NCBI GenBank assembly: GCA_021234155.1
Contig: JAJEKV010000021.1
Location: forward strand, 15,761,563-15,825,562
Direction of reading: 5' to 3'
Source: Isoetes taiwanensis
Taxonomy: Eukaryota; Streptophyta; Lycopodiopsida; Isoetales; Isoetaceae
DNA: 64,000 bases
Shown here: positions 56,965-64,000 of the stretch, one piece after another
Position numbering within the stretch: the stretch's first letter is position 1
How the letters are laid out: each line of letters opens with the position of its first letter
Notes under the pieces: model-generated
Told to the model about the DNA's origin: nothing
The model's database searches: none
Seen by the model: the letters and a program-made list of their open reading frames with translations, nothing else
Position numbers and translations under genes: made by a program

Positions 56965-58986
56965 CTACAACAGGAGGTTGCCTTTTTTTTGCTTCCAATC
57001 AAGAACAGTCTCAAAACAGTGGCAGTCATTAGTCCCTCTCCAACTATATATTATTATTATTATTATAATACAGATATTTGCTTCTGGATATTCAAAGGTC
57101 ACATCGCAGGTTCTCATCCCACCAAGTCCTTCACCAAGGTCAATATTCCTGAGCTGGTCATTGTAGTCTTGATACTCAGGTTTCACTCGACGGACAGGAG
57201 CGGTGACAGAGCATACAGTTCCAAGATTAGGATCAGTAGCCACATTAAGCTGGACCTTCTCCTCAGACTCTATTTCTACAAAATTTGAAAGCGCATCAAT
57301 TATGTTTGACACAATTTTCCGCTTTGCCTCAACACTGACAGCACAACGGTCAGCTATAAGAATCATTCTCAATCTTTGTTTAGCAATCTCTACATTAGAT
57401 GATGTCTTCCTTTTGGGAGGGAAGAGGACATTCCATGCTTGTGAAAAACGTTCCCAGAAGCTCAACTTTTCAAAATCAGTTGTTACTTCTCCAACTTGCT
57501 CCACAAAAGAAAAATTAGGCAGATTGCCAACAACCCTGCGATAAAACCTCCTTCTCATATCAAGAGCTTCAGTGGAACCACGACACTGAACAACATTATA
57601 ATTCATATGATTGGCAGAAACTGAAAATCTTCCGTGTCCACATTGCTGTGAGAAGAGACAACTCTCTGCCTGCTGTTTGCAAACAGAACTACTTTAGACA
57701 AGACAAATGAATAGTACATCAACAAACACTGAAAGACAAATTATACCAAGACAAGAATACAAAATTGGCGATTCACTTTGCATCATAGAAGTTTACAAAA
57801 TGTAAATATTGATATATGCGATCCATAACATGAAGTATTGACTGCATAAGTCTGAAACATGAGACATATGGACTTCTTGGCAATGGCATCTGAATTCCTC
57901 AAGTTGAAGACTTGCTAGAGATTAATAAGCTTTTGAAGAAATTGATCATTACTCACATACAATTTCTAAAGCCTGTACTCGTACAATTATCTGTAAATGC
58001 AGCTCAATGCGTGCTTTATTCTCATTAAAAGCTTAATCAATCCACTGAATATGCTAAACTCACTTAATCCATATCAGTAGTAAGAAAGTAAGATTTGGAA
58101 AACTAATCTATGCAGCAAAGTAGAGAGTCAGCAGGCATTGTTTCTAGTAAGAAAAACTGTTCTACTTACAAGAAACGGATTGTGTAGGAAAAAATTAAAA
58201 ACTACGACTAGATTGCTTCCGCAATGACTAAACATTACCTTATTGTGGCTATGCAGATGCATGAAAAAGCTCCAAAAAATACAAAAAAAAAAATACAATT
58301 TATAAGTAACAGCTGAAGGACTAGCTCCACAGACATCTGCGGGACATATGGGTATGCTGTTGGATGGACATGCAATATTATTTAACATAAATTGAGTTCG
58401 TGGTGTTTTCGCAGGATCTATTCTATTAGTTTCTAGAATGTCTGATATATATGATCCATAATATGAAGAAGGATTAACTGTATGAGTCTAAAACAGGAGA
58501 CATGTGGACTTCTTGGCAATGGCATCTGGAATTCCTCGGGTTGAATACTTGCTAGAGATGAAGAAGCTTTTAAAGAAAGTGATCAATACCAGCCTGTACT
58601 TGTACAATTATCTGTACATGAAGCTCAATGCATGCTTCGTTTTCATTAAAAACTAATCAGCAACAAGGTTCCCCTGCTTCCTCAGGGCGATAAAACCACT
58701 GCACCGTCAATGCGAATTCCGGACCAAGCAGAAGAAAATACCTTGATAATTGCAACACACGGTCTTTCGCCTTCTTCCGGTTGAAGCAAGACTGTATCCT
58801 CCCGAATAAACTAAAAATTGGTCATGCAAAATGCCCTGTTCTGGACCCATTTCCGGAACCGGCTTTAGGGCAAATTGTGCATATCTGCCATGGCCAGAAA
58901 AACTTCAATACCAATACTTACAACATTATAGAGATTGCCACTGACTTCAAGGGCCGGAACAAAAGCAAAGGAAGCATTCGTGCCAT
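56965..58986 (-). CDS. MINE1: Plastid division topological factor MinE
   Basis: The main exon (~57677 to 56965, minus) contains SFWERFSQAWNVLFPPK, then VEIAKQRLRMILIADR (the MinD-contact helix), then IVSNIIDALSNFVEIESEEK, then VQLNVATDPNLGTVCSVTAP and VRRVKPEYQD. This is the whole MinE fold plus the plant-type extension. Chloroplast MinE drives MinD oscillation to place the FtsZ ring at mid-plastid. Upstream residues (FSVCKQQAESCLFSQQCG) look like transit peptide. A proposed first exon 58986-58922 (MARMLPLLLFRPLKSVAISI, donor GTAAGT) joins in phase to an acceptor near 57677; this join is my inference. After FEYPEANI, where relatives end, the frame runs through an ATA repeat (poly-Ile) for ~35 codons to a stop. 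Confidence 0.88.
57047..57070. repeat. (ATT)n microsatellite in the MinE 3' coding end
   Basis: TATTATTATTATTATTATAA on the plus strand. The minus frame reads it as about seven isoleucine codons. Either other frame meets TAA at once. Confidence 0.85.
57812..58660. repeat. Two-copy ~220-bp duplication in the MinE intron
   Basis: 57812-58040 and 58443-58660 are direct copies sharing GGACTTCTTGGCAATGGCAT, CTTGCTAGAGAT and ACAATTATCTGTA.ATG. They lie about 630 bp apart, within the proposed intron. Confidence 0.75.
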
Positions 58987-59029
58987 GGATCAGGCACATC
59001 GCAGGCGAATCCTCACCGTCTAACTGTCA

Positions 59030-60340
59030 CTGGGCCTCACGAAAACCCTAAAAAAGCCCAACCCATCGCATCCGCTTACACAAGATATTCTGGGGCATAT
59101 TAGGGGAGGGTGTCCACTAGCTGCGCACTTAAGGAAAAAACGATTGCAATCACCACATAAACATGTTGCATGCCATGCACGCCACATGCCAACATGCCCA
59201 ATAAGTCCATGTACTTGGCAAACTTTATTACATGCCAAACTGGTACTGCTAGTTTGATTTGTGATGTGCCAAAATGGTGGGGGTAAAGGTACCACCAAGG
59301 CTTAGGTAACGACCATATAGGCTACCAGAGTGCCCACTTAAGGCTGCCTTGCAAATTTACTAGGGGATGACAATTTTTATTTTCTATTCTTTAAGTAACT
59401 TGAGAGCTCAAACAGAGATTGAGCTCAAACAAACATCGAACCTTTATTTTAACAAGATTTGATGACCAAAACTAGGAAAGTTTGTATTCAGTCCATGCTT
59501 CCTATGTCAAGACATCAGCTCCATGTCAGCCCCATGTCAGCCCCATACTTCTAAACTTTTGTCAAGTCATGAGTCCCAATCTGCTCCCATGTTTCTGATC
59601 TATGTACAAGACAAAGCGCCATGCTTCTGAATTTCTTGCTCACGTATCTGGCATTTAAGCAACGAAAGACTCAGGATACACTTCATGTCAAGCACATGTT
59701 AAGCTAATATTCTTTATATTAAAGAACATGAAGTGAAGCCTCATCTGTCACTAAGAATTTATGTTTACAAAAAGATGCGGCCCTATTTCTATACCTGGAA
59801 CACATGGCATGTAACATTAGCAAACAAACTCGTTATAAGAAATTCTTTTTTCTCTAATTTCAAAATGACATAAAAATATTCAAAAGTTTGCATTCGCTTT
59901 GTAAAATTCCTCACTGGCCATGGCCAACTCAATGCAATTTAGTGTGTCTTGATGATAATGATAGAGTGATCCTGGCCTATGTGAACATGTAAAAAACAGT
60001 CTGAATGCTATTATGTTTTGGCTTTAGATATAAAAATGCATAACGTGTCACAAGAAACTTACGCAGCATCACCAAAGATTCCAACCTGAGACCTTTTGAT
60101 GGATATAATTTGCGAAATTTATGGGAAAGTGCTTAAATCTGCCTGCAGGCAATACTGCAGAACAAACATTTAAAACTTTTTGGATGAACTATGAATCATG
60201 TCCATGAATATTATCTAAATTACATTGCTGTCGCAGCCATTTGCAGCCCAACAATTATCAGCTCACACATATAACAATACGTCAATACAAAGTATAAGTC
60301 AAACAAGATTACAAATTTGAACTTGATAACAAAAGAAAAC
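59030..60340. other. Upstream flank of MinE, no supported gene
   Basis: Contains CATGT/ATGCC-rich short repeats near 59160-59200 and 59510-59560 (CCCATGTCAG repeated). No recognised ORF. A micro-exon-like GTTGGAATCTTTGGTGATGC is framed by AG and GTAAGT on the minus strand near 60060-60090. Confidence 0.35.
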
Positions 60341-60349
60341 AAACCTCTT

Positions 60350-60420
60350 GTACAAGGCTTGGACCAGATTCATAATTTGCAATGATTGGGACATTCATTA
60401 GAATTCCTAGCCCCTGAAAT
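60350..60420 (-). other. Exon-like segment GLGILMNVPIIANYESGPSL
   Basis: On the minus strand, between ATTTCAG (acceptor) and GAG|GTTTGT (donor), a 69-nt frame encodes GLGILMNVPIIANYESGPSL plus VQE. The next in-frame candidate is VGIFGDAA near 60090-60060. The spacing looks like small plant exons of a gene starting further right. I cannot name it. Confidence 0.35.
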
Positions 60421-60949
60421 CTGCATATTACATAGAGAAGTCAGAGCTTTTTCATACTACACTATTAAAAAAAATTGTATTCCATCATTTGCAAAATCAA
60501 TAACCCTTGTTATATCTTTGACAGTCTAATCTTTATGTACCATTTAGAAACAGTCTAATCTTAAGTACCATTATAAGAAAGCATTCCAAGATGGACAGAA
60601 TTTTACGATAATATCTATTACATATGGCTAAGGCTATTTCTATCACAGAACTACAGCAAAAAACGAAGTTACAAGTTACCTTCGCAGAAAAACAAGATGC
60701 CTAACCACCACAAGAGACAGGAAAGGAAAATAGAACTCAAAATAAAAAACAAGATGCATAACCATCAGAAGAGACAGGAAAGGGAAATAGAATGTGGCAA
60801 ATGGCAGGACAAAGAGATAAGATAAGAATTATGACACAACCACCCCAATTCTGGGTCCACACCTAAAAACAACAGTAACAAAAAGACCACATGTCGTTGT
60901 TCAAAAAAATCTACATGTGGTTATATGGAGGTGTGGTTTATTAAGTTTT

Positions 60950-61605
60950 TTTTATGGAGCTATAGTTTTTTTTTTTTTGAAGGTGTGGTCTTTTTTTGAG
61001 GTGTCGTTTTTTTAAAAGAAGTGTTGCTTATTTTCTTGAGGGGTGTTGTTTTTAAGAAGGTGTTGCTTTTTGAGGTGTAGTTTATAATCAGGTGTAGTTT
61101 TTAAGTAGTCGTTTTTTATGGAAGTATAGTTTTTTGAAGTGTGGTTTATAAGGAGGTATAGTTTTTAAGTGGTTGTTTTTTAAGGAAGTATGGTTTTCTA
61201 AAGTGGTATGATTTTTTTTTAATCGAGGTGTTGTTTTTTGAGGTGTCGTTTATAAGTGGGTGTAGTTTTTAAATAGCTGTTTTTTAAAGAAGTATGGTTT
61301 TTGGAAGTGTGGTTTATAAGCGGGTGTAGTTTTTAAGTGGTTGTTTTTTAATGAAGTATGGTTTTCTGAAGTGGTGTAGTTTATAACTAGGTGTAGTTTT
61401 TAAGAATCTATTTTTAAGGAAGTATGATTTTTTTTGGTGTGGTTTATATAACTAGGTATAGTTTTTACGTAGCTATTTTTTAAAGTAAGTATGGTTTTTT
61501 GAGGTGTGGTTTTTAAGTAGGTGTAGTTTTTAAGTGGCCGTTTTTTACAGAAGTGTGGTTTTCTGAAGTGGCGTAGTTTTACGCAGCTATTTCTTAAGGA
61601 AGGCA
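60950..61605. repeat. Degenerate minisatellite, unit ~65-75 bp, about 9 copies
   Basis: The unit is roughly GAAGTGTGGTTTATAAGTAG, GTGTAGTTTTTAAGTGGTTG, TTTTTTAAGGAAGTATGGTT, TTCT. Units are irregular in length and T-rich on the plus strand. Open frames across it on the minus strand (61400-61684) are repeat translations. Confidence 0.85.
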
Positions 61606-61698
61606 CCACCACTTGGAATATTGTTTGTGTGCTCAACTTTGGGAATGTATCGTATTGTTTTACATTCGTGAAAAATAACTTCAACGGTTAGATCCAAC

Positions 61699-62060
61699 CA
61701 CTACAAGAGAATGAGCATTTTTTGTCAGAAAAATCGTCAGACTGTCTAGAGAGATTTTTGCCTGACGTACAGGCTGACGAACGTACTGACGATTACTATT
61801 TTGATGCTTGTCCTGACGATACTACGTCAGACATATTGTCACATAAATCGTCAGAAGCCTTCGTCAGGTTAAGCGTCACATTAATCGTCAGAATATACGT
61901 CAAATATGTATCGTCAGGAAAAGCGTCAGATTTTGCATCGAAATTTCGTCGAAATAACCGCCGAAATAATCGTCGAAAAATCGTCGATATATATCATCGG
62001 TTTTTTTGTCCGGACTATTCGTCAGATATTGCATCAGACTAATCGTCAGATGGTGCTTTT
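61699..62060 (+). mobile_element. CACTA-type transposon terminus with CGTCAG subterminal array
   Basis: Starts CACTACAAGAGAATGAGC at 61699, a close match to the CACTACAAGAAAA terminus of plant En/Spm elements. It is followed by more than a dozen CGTCAG/CTGACG hexamers, plus CGTCGAAA variants, in both orientations over 320 bp. Such arrays are where the element's transposition proteins bind. No opposite CTTGTAGTG end was found nearby, so this is one end or a truncated element. The 106-codon open frame across it is made of the repeats. Confidence 0.75.
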
Positions 62061-63120
62061 CTAGGCGCTATTACAATTTTAGTTATAACATTTCATTGAA
62101 CAATATATTTTAGATGAAATTTGATGTTTCACAAAGCTCCTCGATTTGTCTAATGATGTATTATTTAATTAAGCTTGATTTAGTTCCGGGAGGGGGGGGG
62201 GAGGGGAATTAATTTCCATCCCTAGCTAGTATTGTAGGTTTGAGCTAACGCGGACCCCATATTTATACGTTTATGGGACACTTAAGAATCTACCCAATGG
62301 ACTTACAATACTATATTCATACAGTAACTTGCCATAGCTTTGCATGCATGTTCAAAAATGGTGCACCTAGTTATCTATAACAGCAACCACGTTTCGTCCT
62401 CCGAAACGTAAACCCTGTGTGTTTCTAGGTTATTGTAGGGTTTATGTTATGGAGGTCGAGTTTTGGTCATTTTTACTTGGAACAAGGTCAAGAAGTTGCA
62501 GTTGAAGACGCAAAGCAATAGGAACTGAGGGACATGGGTTTGCATCTATTTTCCTTCCGTTCGAAGTCAAGAGGTGGCATGCAGAGATAAACTGATTCTT
62601 GAGTATTGATTGCTCACACTAATAGAGAAAAGTTGTTGGGAAGCAATGGCAAAAATCTTGGCCAATTATGAGCTCAGATCCTTGAGATATTCGAGTTCAA
62701 AGTCGGGACAAAATTTGGTCAATGAAAGTCAAACTACAAACAATAATTAAAAATGAGGAATATTTCTTAAGGAAATGGCCGACCTAACCCTAGGCGCACA
62801 GTAGGGCAGTGGCGGCGGCCGCCCGTTGCTTGCAGGCCTCTCTTGCTTGTGTTCGATGCTGGAAGAGCAGCTCTGATCGCTGCTATTGCTGGGTCATCGG
62901 TTCCTTAGATGCATCAAGATCTATGCTTTCCGGTCTGCCATGGATTTCATGCAACAGGTTCATTCTGCCAAGGTAAATGCCGCAACCAGGGGTGAAGTTA
63001 TCCTTTGTATGAGATTTTGATCAGGTCAGTAGAGATATTATGTATTTTCTAAGTGATTCGAGTTGAGCACCAGCTAGTCTAACAGATAGTTTCTTCAAAC
63101 TGTTGTTAGAGCCTTAAGGG
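62061..63120. other. Stretch with no supported gene
   Basis: Contains a GGGAGGGGGGGGGGAGGGG run near 62188. A possible short exon, MDFMQQVHSAK, precedes GTAAAT at about 62938-62976. It is not enough to call a gene. Confidence 0.35.
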
Positions 63121-63352
63121 CAGATTTCCATAATATTTTTCAGTTTTGGACAGTGTCTATACTTGCTGCACTCACTGCATGCGTGCTGGTTAGCTTTTGT
63201 TGGATTAATGACAATGCTCCAAAGCTTCTGTGTTGGCAGATTTCAGTAATATTTTTCAGTTTTGGACAGTGTCTATACTTTCCGCACTCACTGCATGCGT
63301 GCTGGTTAGCTTTTGTTGGATTAATGACAATGCTCCAAAGCTTCTGTGTTGT
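63121..63352. repeat. Near-perfect 116-bp tandem duplication
   Basis: 63121-63236 and 63237-63352 differ at only a few positions (CCATAAT/CAGTAAT, TTGCTGC/TTTCCGC). Both include CAGTTTTGGACAGTGTCTAT and GCGTGCTGGTTAGCTTTTGT. The high identity implies a recent event. Confidence 0.92.
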
Positions 63353-63529
63353 TTGCTGAGATAAGCTTGTAAGGGTATAGGATCACCCCATCTCCATCCC
63401 AGCTGGCGAGGATGTCATGGTGATCCGTACAGGGCAGATTGGTAAAGCAAGAAATACAGGACGGGAGACCTGTGTCTCTTGTAGCTGCAGCACATTTACT
63501 GTTTAAATGGTAATGTCTTCAAATCTTTC

Positions 63530-64000
63530 GGGGTGTGCTTCAGAAGGCAGATATTATTGAAATAGATATTTTGTCCACTGCAACTCCTATTTGTCATGTC
63601 GGGGCAGCCATGGATCTGTGGGGCTGCAGCATTTGGCTGGAGGCTTCTCTGGAAAATTTCCATTGGAATTGTGATTGGCTTTCTCCTGTAGTATTCAAAA
63701 CTGTCAAATATATGTTTCTTTGCCTTGAAGCTCTACATGGAAAGAGCAGCCTAGTCTATAGTACCTCTATTGTAGAGAAGAGGTTGAGGCAGTTATACTA
63801 GTGGAGCGGCGGGTAGCTCTAGCATTGGAGGGAGCTCTTGGAGAAAGGCCTATAGTACCTTGCTAGTGGGAAGACAGTTGGCAATCTTGCCTATTACAGT
63901 GTTACTTCTGCTTAAAATCTTCCGGGCTGGGCTTCTTGGTAGTGGAGTACATTTCTGGAAGAGCAAGTCAGCCTTTATAGTACTGCTAGTAGGAGAAGAA
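63530..64000. repeat. Diverged ~120-bp tandem units at the window end
   Basis: GGAAGAGCA.CC..CTATAGTACC followed by AGTGGGAAG/AGGAGAAG recurs near 63740, 63850 and 63965, with TAGTGGAG between. An 88-codon ORF (63535-63801) overlaps but has no recognised motif. The array continues to the window edge. Confidence 0.5.

Noticed and set aside
57203-57544. 113-codon plus ORF
   Set aside because: Antisense to the MinE exon, which has clear family motifs.
61400-62042. Minus ORF over the minisatellite and plus ORF over the CGTCAG array
   Set aside because: Both are made of tandem-repeat codons without protein-like features.
60950-62060. CRISPR-like spacing of short repeats
   Set aside because: Units are degenerate, lack unique equal-length spacers, and the setting is a plant nuclear genome; a minisatellite and CACTA subterminal array explain them.

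Overview
The window looks like land-plant nuclear DNA. Coding information sits in short exons with GT..AG introns, and the recognisable host genes are plant ones: a plastid MinE-type division factor, a plant-type ArfGAP of the AGD14 class, a plant phospholipid N-methyltransferase exon, a DUF819 membrane protein with a probable plastid transit peptide, and a broken DA1-type peptidase. Intergenic DNA is AT-rich and filled with decayed transposons. A fern or other seed-free plant is my guess from the overall look; the sequence does not prove the lineage. I saw no tRNA gene, rRNA gene or CRISPR array.

Layout. 1-3.7 kb: non-coding DNA with dispersed repeats. 3.84 to at least 11.2 kb (minus strand): a Helitron with HUH Rep, PIF1-type helicase and an RPA-like remnant, ending in a hairpin plus CTAG at 3840, killed by in-frame stops and frameshifts and hit by a LINE at 9.99-11.06 kb. 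11.3-12.4 kb: a tandem duplication and an unassigned 145-codon ORF. 15.1-19.2 kb (plus): an apparently intact 12-exon DUF819 gene. 20-29.8 kb: repeats, foldback elements, a GC-rich dead LINE with endonuclease and reverse transcriptase remnants, truncated LINE tails and a second Helitron 3' end. 32.8-33.05 kb: last exon of a phospholipid N-methyltransferase. 34.7-37.5 kb (plus): an apparently intact 9-exon ArfGAP gene. 38.6-41.7 and 52.3-55.8 kb: two near-identical copies of a 2.9-kb element with ~400-bp terminal inverted repeats, associated with a 243-bp MITE. 42.3-44.9 kb: a foldback element and three MITEs. 47.4-48.6 kb: pseudogene remnants of a DA1-type peptidase (minus) and a receptor-like kinase (plus). 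57.0-59.0 kb (minus): a MinE gene. 60.9-62.1 kb: a minisatellite and a CACTA-type terminus. 63-64 kb: tandem duplications.

The host genes do not form a pathway; they are neighbours separated by repeats. The repeat biology is the most informative part: a Helitron with a paralogous empty site about 10.8 kb away in the same window, a LINE family whose 3' ends each run into a different microsatellite, and a long-TIR element arranged with its MITE as a tandem unit. All exon boundaries come from reading frames, splice consensus and remembered family features; none was tested with transcripts or searches.
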